Part shown: piece after piece, positions 1-5,609 of the stretch
Layout of the letters: each line of letters starts with the position of its first letter
How positions within the stretch are numbered: the stretch's first letter is position 1
NCBI GenBank assembly: GCA_005888335.1
Contig: VAWY01000163.1
Coordinates: forward strand, 1 to 10,559
Direction: 5' to 3'
From: Actinomycetota bacterium
GTDB taxonomy: Bacteria > Actinomycetota > Thermoleophilia > Solirubrobacterales > Solirubrobacteraceae
DNA: 10,559 bases
Translations under genes and position numbers: made by a program
Notes under the pieces: model-generated
Databases searched by the model: none
Seen by the model: only the letters and a program-made list of their open reading frames with translations
Told to the model about the DNA's origin: nothing

Positions 1-43
1 AGTCCCTCAGACCGTGCCAGACGACGGCAAGGACGTCGTTCAT
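1..43 (-). CDS. 5' end of a leftward gene downstream of a CsoR-type box (truncated by window edge)
   Basis: An ATG at 43 on the minus strand opens a frame reading MNDVLAVVWHGLRD before the window ends. A GAGGG stretch lies 3-4 bases upstream of the ATG. A TATACT hexamer ends 8 bases before it, so the message may be leaderless or have a very short leader. The product cannot be recognised from 14 residues. The CsoR-type operator overlapping its promoter suggests a copper-responsive gene, such as part of a copper export or storage operon. That suggestion rests on the operator alone. Confidence 0.4.
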   Translation of the reverse strand, partial: MNDVLAVVWHGLRD

Positions 44-55
44 GGTCCCTCAGTA

Positions 56-70
56 TACCCCTGGGGGGTA
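56..70 (-). promoter_or_regulatory. CsoR-type copper operator overlapping a promoter
   Basis: TACCCC-TGG-GGGGTA is a perfect 6-3-6 inverted repeat. On the minus strand it reads TACCCC-CCA-GGGGTA. This has the TACCCC...GGGGTA form known for actinobacterial CsoR copper-sensing repressors. On the minus strand the repeat runs straight into a TATACT -10 candidate (57-52) and then the ATG at 43, where a repressor would block polymerase. No good -35 is visible; TCAGGT at 80-75 is a poor candidate. No csoR gene is in the window. Confidence 0.65.
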
Positions 71-72
71 AA

Positions 73-225
73 TCACCTGACGTCGCTCCGGGCGCCTCCG
101 TGCTCGGCCCCGATCACGCGGCCGCCACGAGCCGCCGCGATTCCCTGAGCGAGCCTGTCTGCGTCCGCGACGCCGATGATGTGCCCGACGACGCGTCCGC
201 GGGCGGTCCTTCGTCGGTATGGGCG
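73..225 (-). pseudogene. Possible remnant of a coding sequence, no usable start
   Basis: A minus-strand open stretch of 50 codons runs from just after a stop at 228-226 to a TGA at 75-73. It reads protein-like, including GRVVGHIIGVADADRLAQ, and nearly all third positions are G or C. There is no ATG, TTG or upstream GTG to start it; the only GTG lies about 15 codons from the end. It could be the 3' tail of a decayed gene, or a chance open frame in GC-rich DNA. I do not recognise a family. Confidence 0.2.
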
Positions 226-244
226 TCAGTCGCGGCGCGCAACC

Positions 245-260
245 TGCGACGACTGTAGTA
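245..260 (-). promoter_or_regulatory. Candidate BlaI-type operator, downstream of ccdA
   Basis: Read on the minus strand this is TACTAC-AGTC-GTCGCA. It matches the 16-bp pattern seen before copCD (TACGAC-N4-GTCGTA) and before blaI (TACTAC-AGTG-TGCGTA). It lies about 40 bp beyond the ccdA stop and about 200 bp ahead of the leftward gene at 43. It is an imperfect palindrome, and no promoter hexamers or start codon follow closely, so its role is uncertain. Confidence 0.35.
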
Positions 261-299
261 CGCGGCAGGGTCGTAGCCCCCTTGCCGGGCTCCGGCCGC

Positions 300-1034
300 T
301 CAGAGGCTCCTGAAGAGGTTCAACCCGTAGCCGTCGAGGAACTGCTGCGCCTGGACGTTCAGGCGGAAGAGCTCGCCGGTGAGCACGAGGACCCCCATGC
401 CGAGGAGCACCAGGCCCGCGCCGACCTGGATGACGGCGTAGTGGCGCTTGACGACGGCGAAGGCGCGTGTCGTCGCGTCGAAGGCGACGGCCGAGGCGAG
501 GAACGGCAGGCCGAGTCCGGCCGAGTAGACGGCGAGCAGGAGTGCCCCCTGACCGGTTCCGTGTTGAGTCGAGGCGAGCCCCAGGATCGCGCCCAGCGTC
601 GGGCCCACGCACGGGGTCCACGCGATGGCGAAGGCGGCTCCGGCGATGATCGGCCCGCCGCGCCCGGCGCGCCGCGCGAGGGTGTCGGGACGCCATTCGC
701 GGTTCAGCGAGGTGACGAAGACCGAGCCGATGAAGAGCAGCCCCATCGCGATGATGGCGGCGCCGGCCACCTTGTTGAGGGTCGGCTGGTTGTCGAACAG
801 GAACGAGCCGATTGCGGTGGCGCCGAGTCCGAGCAGGATGAACAGCAGCGAGAAGGTGGCGACGAACAGGGCGCTGCGGCCGAGCACGCGGGGGTCGACG
901 CGGCGGTCCTCGCGCTTGAGGTCCATCCCGGAGACGGTCGCGAGATAGCCGGGCACGAGCGGTAGGCAGCAGGGCGACAGGAAGGACAGGGTGCCGGCCG
1001 CAAAGGCCAGTCCGACGCCGGGGGCATCAGCCAT
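300..1034 (-). CDS. ccdA: Cytochrome c biogenesis / thiol-reductant transporter CcdA (DsbD beta-domain family)
   Basis: This is a membrane protein that carries electrons from cytoplasmic thioredoxin across the membrane to extracytoplasmic thioredoxin-like proteins. The 244 residues match the usual CcdA length and form about six hydrophobic segments. The two diagnostic cysteine motifs are present. SPCCLPLVPGY is near residues 20-30 in the first helix (C22, with an extra adjacent C23), and WTPCVGPTLG is near 139-148 in the fourth (C142). The ATG at 1034 is preceded by GGAG about 11 bases upstream, and no other start fits the motif position. It is divergent from copCD across 188 bp that carry two BlaI-type operators. 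A TlpA-like lipoprotein and a second thioredoxin-like lipoprotein in the window are its likely electron acceptors. Such a set could serve cytochrome c maturation or copper delivery to oxidases; the copper neighbours favour the latter. Confidence 0.95.
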   Translation of the reverse strand: MADAPGVGLAFAAGTLSFLSPCCLPLVPGYLATVSGMDLKREDRRVDPRVLGRSALFVATFSLLFILLGLGATAIGSFLFDNQPTLNKVAGAAIIAMGLLFIGSVFVTSLNREWRPDTLARRAGRGGPIIAGAAFAIAWTPCVGPTLGAILGLASTQHGTGQGALLLAVYSAGLGLPFLASAVAFDATTRAFAVVKRHYAVIQVGAGLVLLGMGVLVLTGELFRLNVQAQQFLDGYGLNLFRSL

Positions 1035-1066
1035 CGAGGGGAACGCTCCAGATCTCCGTTCTCATG

Positions 1067-1082
1067 TACGACGGCGGTCGTA
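1067..1082 (-). promoter_or_regulatory. BlaI-type operator before ccdA
   Basis: TACGAC-GGCG-GTCGTA is a perfect 6-4-6 inverted repeat 33 bp upstream of the ccdA ATG. Half-sites and spacing are identical to those of the copCD operator 83 bp away. The position fits repression of the ccdA promoter. The regulator assignment, the BlaI-family protein encoded at 4922-5320, is inferred from family operator style and proximity. Confidence 0.6.
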
Positions 1083-1164
1083 GTTCGGCCGCCGGATCAG
1101 CATCGGCCGTCCGGGCCTGAGTCTTGAGCGGGGGCATCGCGCCGCACACGGGCTAAAGTCAGGG

Positions 1165-1186
1165 ATCTACGACCTTTGTCGTAGAT
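1165..1186 (+). promoter_or_regulatory. BlaI-type operator before copCD, perfect 9-4-9 inverted repeat
   Basis: ATCTACGAC, then four bases (CTTT), then GTCGTAGAT form a perfect 22-bp inverted repeat 36 bp upstream of the copCD start. It is the most symmetric site in the window. The right arm contains TAGATA (1182-1187), a plausible -10, so binding would cover the promoter. BlaI/MecI/CopY-family operators carry TAC...GTA dyads, which this site shows. As a 4-base-loop hairpin it lacks a T tract, so a terminator is unlikely. Confidence 0.72.
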
Positions 1187-1222
1187 AAAGCCGCAGTGAG
1201 CGAACGGCGTCGGTGACAGCGG

Positions 1223-3418
1223 ATGAGACGGCGGAGGTCTCGACGGGCTCGTGGCGCGCACGGCCTGCTGTTGGTCGTGACCGTCGCGCTTGCCGTCCCC
1301 GGGACCGCGAGCGGCCACGCCGCGTTCTCGGACGCGGTTCCTGAGCCCGGTTCCCGGCTCGAGGCCTCGCCGTCCCGCGTGGTTCTCGCCTTCACCGAGG
1401 CGCTGAACCGTCGGCTCACCCGCGCGACGCTGATCGACGCGCGGTCCGGCGAGGCGGTCGCCGCCTCGGCCCGCTTCGAGGGCGGCGACCGGCTCGTGCT
1501 GCGGCCGCGCGGGGCGCTGCCGAGCGCGCCGTATCGCGTTGTCTGGCACACCGTGTCGCGTCTGGACGGGCACGCGCTCGAGGGATCGTTCGGCTTCGGT
1601 GTCCGCACGGCGGCGCCCGGCGGTGAGGCGCAGCTCGAGCAGAGCCCGCTGGCGCGCGACGGTTGGCTGCGGGTCGCGCTGCGTGGTCTGCTCTACGTGC
1701 TGACGATCTTCTTCGGCGGGGGTCTGCTGGTCGGCGCGCTGCTCTCACCGGCCACGCCGGCGGGATGGCTTCGCGGCGGCGCGGTCGGTCAGGGTCGCGA
1801 CGCCGCCAGGCGGGCCTGGCGTCGCACGTGTCTGGCCGGCTGGATCGCGGCGGCGGCGGCCGTCGCGGTCGCGCTCGTCGAGACCAGTGACGCGGCCGGC
1901 TCCATCGGTCCGGGCGCGATCGACGCCTACGTGCTCTCCACGGCGTCGGGGCTTGCGCGTCTGGCGACGGTGGCGTGCTTGGCGGCGGCCGCCCTCGTCG
2001 CGGCCAGGTGGCGTCGCGTCGCCGCGGCGCTCCTCGTCGGGGCGCTGTTGAGCATCGCCATCGGCGGCCATGCCAACTCCGCCTCGCCGCGCGGACTGGC
2101 GGTGACCAGCGACTGGCTTCACCTGGTGGCGGCGACCGTCTGGATCGGTGGAATCGCTCAGATCGTGCTGGCCTGGCTGCCGAGGATCCGGAGCCTGGAT
2201 TCCGCCGACCGTCGCTCCGTCATGCGAAACGTGCTCGCGCCCTTTGGCCGCATCGCGCTGCCCGCGTTCGCCGTGGTCGTGGCGGCCGGCGTGGTCAATG
2301 CGGTGATCGAGCTCGGGCGGCTGCGCGAGCTGTGGTCGTCGGGCTACGGCCTGGCCCTGGCCACGAAGGTCGCGCTGGTGGGAGTCGTCGCGCTGGCCAG
2401 CTACGTCCATGCGCTACGGCTGCGACCGCGGCTCGTCAGTGCCAGAAGCGACGGGCACCCCACGGCCGAGCGGCGCCACTGGCGCCTGCTCGGCCTGGAG
2501 CCCGGCCTCGGAGTGGGCGTCGTCGGGGTCGCCGCGCTGCTCGCGGTCGTCCCGGTGCCTCCGCGACAGCTGTTCGAGCGCGCCGAGGCCGGAGACGAGA
2601 GTCCCACGGGGCCGGCGTCGCTCCGCGCGCCCCGCCGCGGCGAGCTGGCCGTCGCCTGGCACGCCGGGCCGTGGATCGCTGCGGCGTGGATGAGCCGCGC
2701 GGCGGACGGGCTCGCCGGGACGGTCCGGCTGTTCAGCCCGAACCTCGTCGCCCCGCACGCCGCGATCGGGGTCCGCGGCGCGGTGACCACGGTCTGCGGG
2801 AAGGGGTGCGCGAGGTTCCGCCGGGTGCAGGGAGCCGAGCTGCGCCTGGCCGTCGCGACGCGCCATCGCCGCTACGACGCGGTGCTCCCGGCGCGCTGGG
2901 ACCACGGCGGCGAGCGGGAAGCGAGCCGCCTCGCCAAGGCGGCGACGCGCGTCATGCGCCGGTTGCGCACCGTCCGCGTCGCCGAGCACCTGTCGGGTGG
3001 CGTGGGCCTCGCGGTGACGAGCCGTTACCGGCTGCAAGCCCCCGATCGCTACGCGAGCGTCGTGCGTTCGGTCCAGGTCAACCGTGACGTCGTCATCGGC
3101 GCGCGCAGCTGGTTCAAGTCCGGCGACGGCCAGTGGCGGTACGAAACGCTGGGCGACCGTTTCGACGCGCGCAGCTTCTTTCCCTGGGTCGGCCACCTGC
3201 GCGGTGCGCGGCTGCTCGGGCGGTTCCGCCGGCGCGTCGACGTGGCGCTCGCCGATCCCGGCGGGGCGGACGCTTCACGTCCTCCGTTCTGGTTTGTGCT
3301 GACGATCGACCGGGCGACGATGCGCGTGGTGCGCATGCGGATGACCGCCCCGGGCCACTTCATGACCCAGCGCTACTTCGCCTTCGACGCGCCCGGAACG
3401 ATCAGGCCACCGCGCTGA
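1223..3418 (+). CDS. copCD: CopC-CopD copper resistance fusion with extra C-terminal extracytoplasmic domain
   Basis: A 731-residue copper-binding and probable copper-transport protein. Residues 1-31 form an Arg-rich signal peptide; cleavage after ASG would expose His32 as mature residue 1. A CopC domain follows (about 32-130) with EPGSRLEASPSRVVLAF and LDGHALEGSFGFGV. His32, Asp115 and His117 correspond to the H1/D/H ligands of Cu(II)-only CopC proteins. About eight membrane spans (155-445) form the CopD domain, with the conserved HANSASPRG and SDWLHLVAATVWIGG motifs near 283-310. The last 280 residues (450-731) look extracytoplasmic. They contain CGKGC (C525, C529), a YtkA/FixH-like beta region, and a distinct end with WFKSGDGQWRYE and GHFMTQRYFAFD. 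The ATG at 1223 is the start that gives a complete signal peptide. It has a strong inverted-repeat operator upstream and ends 3 bp from the convergent tlpA-like gene. Confidence 0.93.
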   Translation: MRRRRSRRARGAHGLLLVVTVALAVPGTASGHAAFSDAVPEPGSRLEASPSRVVLAFTEALNRRLTRATLIDARSGEAVAASARFEGGDRLVLRPRGALPSAPYRVVWHTVSRLDGHALEGSFGFGVRTAAPGGEAQLEQSPLARDGWLRVALRGLLYVLTIFFGGGLLVGALLSPATPAGWLRGGAVGQGRDAARRAWRRTCLAGWIAAAAAVAVALVETSDAAGSIGPGAIDAYVLSTASGLARLATVACLAAAALVAARWRRVAAALLVGALLSIAIGGHANSASPRGLAVTSDWLHLVAATVWIGGIAQIVLAWLPRIRSLDSADRRSVMRNVLAPFGRIALPAFAVVVAAGVVNAVIELGRLRELWSSGYGLALATKVALVGVVALASYVHALRLRPRLVSARSDGHPTAERRHWRLLGLEPGLGVGVVGVAALLAVVPVPPRQLFERAEAGDESPTGPASLRAPRRGELAVAWHAGPWIAAAWMSRAADGLAGTVRLFSPNLVAPHAAIGVRGAVTTVCGKGCARFRRVQGAELRLAVATRHRRYDAVLPARWDHGGEREASRLAKAATRVMRRLRTVRVAEHLSGGVGLAVTSRYRLQAPDRYASVVRSVQVNRDVVIGARSWFKSGDGQWRYETLGDRFDARSFFPWVGHLRGARLLGRFRRRVDVALADPGGADASRPPFWFVLTIDRATMRVVRMRMTAPGHFMTQRYFAFDAPGTIRPPR

Positions 3419-3421
3419 CCG

Positions 3422-3961
3422 TCACGTCCCGAGCGCGTAGCGGCGGATGTCGGCGTCGAGGTCCGCCTCGCTGCGATACGCCCCCTGATGCGTGTAGACC
3501 AGCTTCCCGCCTGCGCGGTAGTACGCGGTCGTCGGCCACGACCGCCCGCCGTGGAACAGGCGGCTGACCGTCGCCCTGGGATCCTGGAGGTGCGCGTACG
3601 GCGTCGGGAACTCCGCGAGGAACCGGCGCGCGTCGCTCGCGTTGTCCTTCGCGTCGACGCCCAAGAACGCGACCCGGCCGCGGTAGCGCTGCGCGAGCCG
3701 CTGGAAGAACGGGAACTCGTACCGGCACGGCCCGCACCACGAGGCCCACTGGTTGACCACCACGGGCCGTCCCGCGCTGCGGATCCGCCGCTCGAAGTCG
3801 GCGGGCGTCGCCGCGAGCAGGCGATTGGCCTCAGGGTTCTCGCGCCGGAGGCGAGCGAGCTCTTGGGCATCGGACCTGATGGCTGAGCTCGACTGCTTGC
3901 CGCACGCGATGACGACCAGCGACGCGGCGATCAGCAGGAGGGCGGCGAAGGAACGGGTCAT
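3422..3961 (-). CDS. TlpA-like thioredoxin-fold lipoprotein
   Basis: A 179-residue extracytoplasmic thiol-disulfide oxidoreductase. A short hydrophobic signal ends in the lipobox VIAC (C20), so it should be lipid-anchored outside the membrane. The thioredoxin fold follows: VVVNQWASWCGPC with the redox pair C76/C79, then FLGVDAKDN near 99-107, and the cis-proline segment SWPTTAYY (P143). This is the usual layout for TlpA/ResA proteins, which take electrons from CcdA and reduce apocytochrome c or copper-site cysteines. The ATG at 3961 has AGGAGAG about 7 bases upstream. It follows the M56 gene by 59 bp on the same strand and has its own candidate operator and TACTAT -10, so it may be transcribed both from the blaI promoter and from its own. 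The exact substrate cannot be told from sequence. Confidence 0.9.
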   Translation of the reverse strand: MTRSFAALLLIAASLVVIACGKQSSSAIRSDAQELARLRRENPEANRLLAATPADFERRIRSAGRPVVVNQWASWCGPCRYEFPFFQRLAQRYRGRVAFLGVDAKDNASDARRFLAEFPTPYAHLQDPRATVSRLFHGGRSWPTTAYYRAGGKLVYTHQGAYRSEADLDADIRRYALGT

Positions 3962-3974
3962 GGACGGGCTCTCC

Positions 3975-3990
3975 TGCTACGGCGATAGTA
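3975..3990 (-). promoter_or_regulatory. Candidate BlaI-type operator and -10 before the tlpA-like gene
   Basis: On the minus strand this reads TACTAT-CGCC-GTAGCA, the same 16-bp architecture as the other sites. It also contains the shorter perfect dyad GCTAC-N7-GTAGC (3976-3992). TACTAT (3990-3985) is a good -10 hexamer, and the AGGAGAG ribosome site (3975-3969) follows immediately. No convincing -35 is visible. It is a weaker match than the sites before copCD and ccdA. Confidence 0.4.
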
Positions 3991-4020
3991 GCGAGAGAGC
4001 GGTCCGCGCTCCGTCGACGG

Positions 4021-4929
4021 TCAGCGCTGTGCGGCGCGCCGCCAGGCCGCCCCGGCGAGCGCGAGCACTCCGAGGATCGGCAGCACGGTCATGGTCAGGC
4101 GGCACAGCTGCATCGCGACGAGCGGGGCGCTGACATCCCCGGCGGGCACGCTCGCGCTCAAGATCGCGACGCCGACGAGCGCGACGGCGCCGCTCACCAG
4201 CAGCGACGGGCGCAGCCGCCAGCGCGGCGCCGCGCCCAGCAGGTGGTCCACGCGCTCGGCGGCGATGCCGAGGGCGCCGTCGCCGCGCGCGCCGAAGTGC
4301 AGGAGCGCGGCGGCGAGCGGGCGGGGGCCGGCGCGACGGACCGCGGCCTCGTCGGCCGCCACTTCGGCGAGCGCGGCGTAACGACGCTCGGCGTCGCGCA
4401 GCGCCGGGATGAAGAACAGCGCGTCGCGCAGCACGCCGACGAGCAGGAGACGAAGCGGCTCGCGGCGGCGTGCGTGGTGCGCCTCGTGCGTCACGACGGC
4501 GTCGAGCTCGGCGCGCGCCAGGACCCGCGCGGCGGCGGTCGAGACGAAGATGTGCGGGCGGGCCAGCCCGGCGCAGAAGGCCTCCGGGCACCCGCTCGAG
4601 AACAAGCGCACGGCCACGCCGCCGAAGACGGCGGGGGTGCTTGGCGGCAACACCCGGAGCAGGCGCCCGTGCGCGCGGACGCGGCTGACCGCGGAGACGA
4701 CCCCTCGCAAGGCGCTTGTGGCGCTGACCGTCGCGAGGACGGCCACCGCGAGCGAAGCCGGCTGCAACGACGCGAGCTCCATCGCCGCGCACGCCCGGAG
4801 CAGGTCTTGCGCGCTCGGCGGGGCCAGGCTCGTGGCGCGCACCACGGCGACGACCGCGTAGCCGAGCACGAGCGCTCCGGCCGCGCCGACGGCGAACTGG
4901 AAGCGGAACAGCCGACTCGCGCTACGCAC
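4021..4929 (-). CDS. M56 (BlaR1/MecR1-type) membrane metalloprotease, no sensor domain
   Basis: A 302-residue integral membrane zinc protease of the BlaR1/MecR1 type, which in known systems inactivates the paired BlaI/MecI repressor. It has about five hydrophobic segments. The zinc motif HEAHH is at residues 148-152 and the downstream AEVAADEAA gives E189 and D193, in the E-x3-D arrangement of the family. The segment CPEAFCAGL near 114-122 and HIFVSTAAARVL match the conserved stretch ahead of the active site. The protein ends about 45 residues after the fourth helix, so the penicillin-binding sensor domain of true BlaR1 (around 585 residues) is absent and beta-lactam sensing is not supported. 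I chose the GTG at 4929, which overlaps the repressor stop by 8 bp; a longer frame to 5034 would run 113 bp into blaI without a sensible N-terminus. The signal it senses is unknown; copper or envelope thiol stress is suggested by context. Confidence 0.88.
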   Translation of the reverse strand: MRSASRLFRFQFAVGAAGALVLGYAVVAVVRATSLAPPSAQDLLRACAAMELASLQPASLAVAVLATVSATSALRGVVSAVSRVRAHGRLLRVLPPSTPAVFGGVAVRLFSSGCPEAFCAGLARPHIFVSTAAARVLARAELDAVVTHEAHHARRREPLRLLLVGVLRDALFFIPALRDAERRYAALAEVAADEAAVRRAGPRPLAAALLHFGARGDGALGIAAERVDHLLGAAPRWRLRPSLLVSGAVALVGVAILSASVPAGDVSAPLVAMQLCRLTMTVLPILGVLALAGAAWRRAAQR

Positions 4930-5320
4930 GGCGCGCCAGCCGCCGAAGCTCGTCGAGGCGCTTGCGGTCGAGGCCGTCCATCTGGCGGGCGAACTGCACA
5001 AGCGCGCTCTCGCCGAACCGCGCGACCAGGTCATCGACCTCGACCTGGGCTCGCGCCTCGCGGTACTCCTCCCGCGACCACACCGGCGCGTAGACGTGCA
5101 TCCGGCCCTCCCGCCGACGCGTGACGACGCCCTTGCGGTCGAGGCGCTGGAGGATCGTCATCACGGTCGTGTAGGCCAGCGGCTTGCGCGCGCCCGCGTT
5201 CAGCCGCTCGAGCACCTCGCGCACCGGCGCCTCGCCGAGGTCCCACAGGCGCTCCATCACTTTCGCCTCGAGCTCGTGCAGCGCGGGCGGGACGGCGGGT
5301 CGCGTGCGCGCCCTCGGCAT
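4922..5320 (-). CDS. BlaI/MecI/CopY-family transcriptional repressor
   Basis: A 132-residue winged-helix repressor. The N-terminal DNA-binding domain is complete: ELEAKVMERLWDLG, then APVREVLERLN, the recognition region LAYTTVMTILQRLDRKG (around 47-63) and the wing GRMHVYAP. A helical C-terminal dimerisation and protease-target region follows. There are no cysteines, so it cannot bind copper as CopY does (CxC motifs). De-repression more likely goes through the adjoining M56 protease, whose gene overlaps it by 8 bp. The ATG at 5320 gives a normal family N-terminus but lacks a clear ribosome site. A GTG at 5359 would add 13 residues and could be a leaderless start. An imperfect dyad at 5364-5379 lies between this gene and the divergent small-protein gene, fitting autoregulation. 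Its likely targets are the similar sites before ccdA, copCD and tlpA. Confidence 0.9.
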   Translation of the reverse strand: MPRARTRPAVPPALHELEAKVMERLWDLGEAPVREVLERLNAGARKPLAYTTVMTILQRLDRKGVVTRRREGRMHVYAPVWSREEYREARAQVEVDDLVARFGESALVQFARQMDGLDRKRLDELRRLARRA

Positions 5321-5363
5321 GGGGCGATGGTATCCGGCGCCGGCGTCTGTCCGGCGCACCTTC

Positions 5364-5379
5364 TACTACAGTGTGCGTA
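5364..5379. promoter_or_regulatory. Candidate BlaI-type operator in the blaI / small-protein divergent promoter
   Basis: TACTAC-AGTG-TGCGTA has the 16-bp length and outer TAC...GTA of the perfect sites before ccdA and copCD, but only three outer bases per arm are symmetric. It sits 44 bp from the blaI ATG and 20 bp from the GTG of the divergent small gene, so one bound repressor could control both directions. The inner symmetry is poor, which lowers confidence. Confidence 0.5.
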
Positions 5380-5399
5380 CTTACGGCCAGGAGGACGCG

Positions 5400-5609
5400 G
5401 TGGCGGACCTGCTCCCGGCGCTCGGAGCGCTCGCCTGTCCGGTGGGCATGGGCGTCATGATGGTGATGATGGCGCGGGGCTCCCGGCGCAATGAGCAGCC
5501 GGCGCAGCCGCCGTCGGTCGAGGTCCTACGCGAGGAGCACCGGCGGCTTGGAGCCGAGATCGAGCGCCTCGAGCGGGCCGACGCCGAGCGCGCCGGTCAG
5601 GCCCGGTGA
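5400..5609 (+). CDS. Small Cys/Met-containing membrane protein with coiled tail
   Basis: A 69-residue protein. An AGGAGG ribosome site (5389-5394) lies 5 bases before the GTG, the strongest ribosome site in the window and good support for this start. The N-terminal hydrophobic helix (about 3-27) contains ACPVGMGVMMVMMARG, with one cysteine and five methionines on a single membrane segment. The tail from about residue 40 is charged and probably helical or coiled (VLREEHRRLGAEIERLERADAE). Similar short CPxGMG membrane proteins occur near copper genes in actinobacteria, as far as I recall, but I know of no assigned function. Cu(I) binding by the Met/Cys helix is an inference. The gene is divergent from blaI and its TGA overlaps the next start as GTGA, so it heads a translationally coupled operon. 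Confidence 0.8.
   Translation: MADLLPALGALACPVGMGVMMVMMARGSRRNEQPAQPPSVEVLREEHRRLGAEIERLERADAERAGQAR

Noticed and set aside
284..296. GCCGG-GCT-CCGGC hairpin after ccdA as terminator
   Set aside because: Five-base stem with a 3-base loop and no T tract on the minus strand; common by chance at this GC content.
219..965. Plus-strand open frame of 248 codons opposite ccdA
   Set aside because: It mirrors the ccdA frame, is very rich in charged residues and Gly, and has no motif; ccdA has both diagnostic cysteine motifs.
1975..3087. Plus-strand open frame of 370 codons inside copCD
   Set aside because: Out-of-frame reading of copCD with Arg/Gly/Ala-rich sequence; the copCD frame shows CopC and CopD motifs throughout.
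4021..5034. Longer M56 start at 5034
   Set aside because: It would overlap blaI by 113 bp and give a Ser/Arg-rich N-terminus without a helix; the GTG at 4929 gives a normal N-terminal membrane segment and an 8-bp overlap.
4243..5124. Plus-strand open frame of 293 codons opposite the M56 and blaI genes
   Set aside because: Antisense to two well-supported genes and low-complexity in composition.
4021..5320. Beta-lactam resistance regulation
   Set aside because: No penicillin-binding sensor domain on the protease and no beta-lactamase or PBP gene in the window; neighbours are copper and thiol-redox genes.
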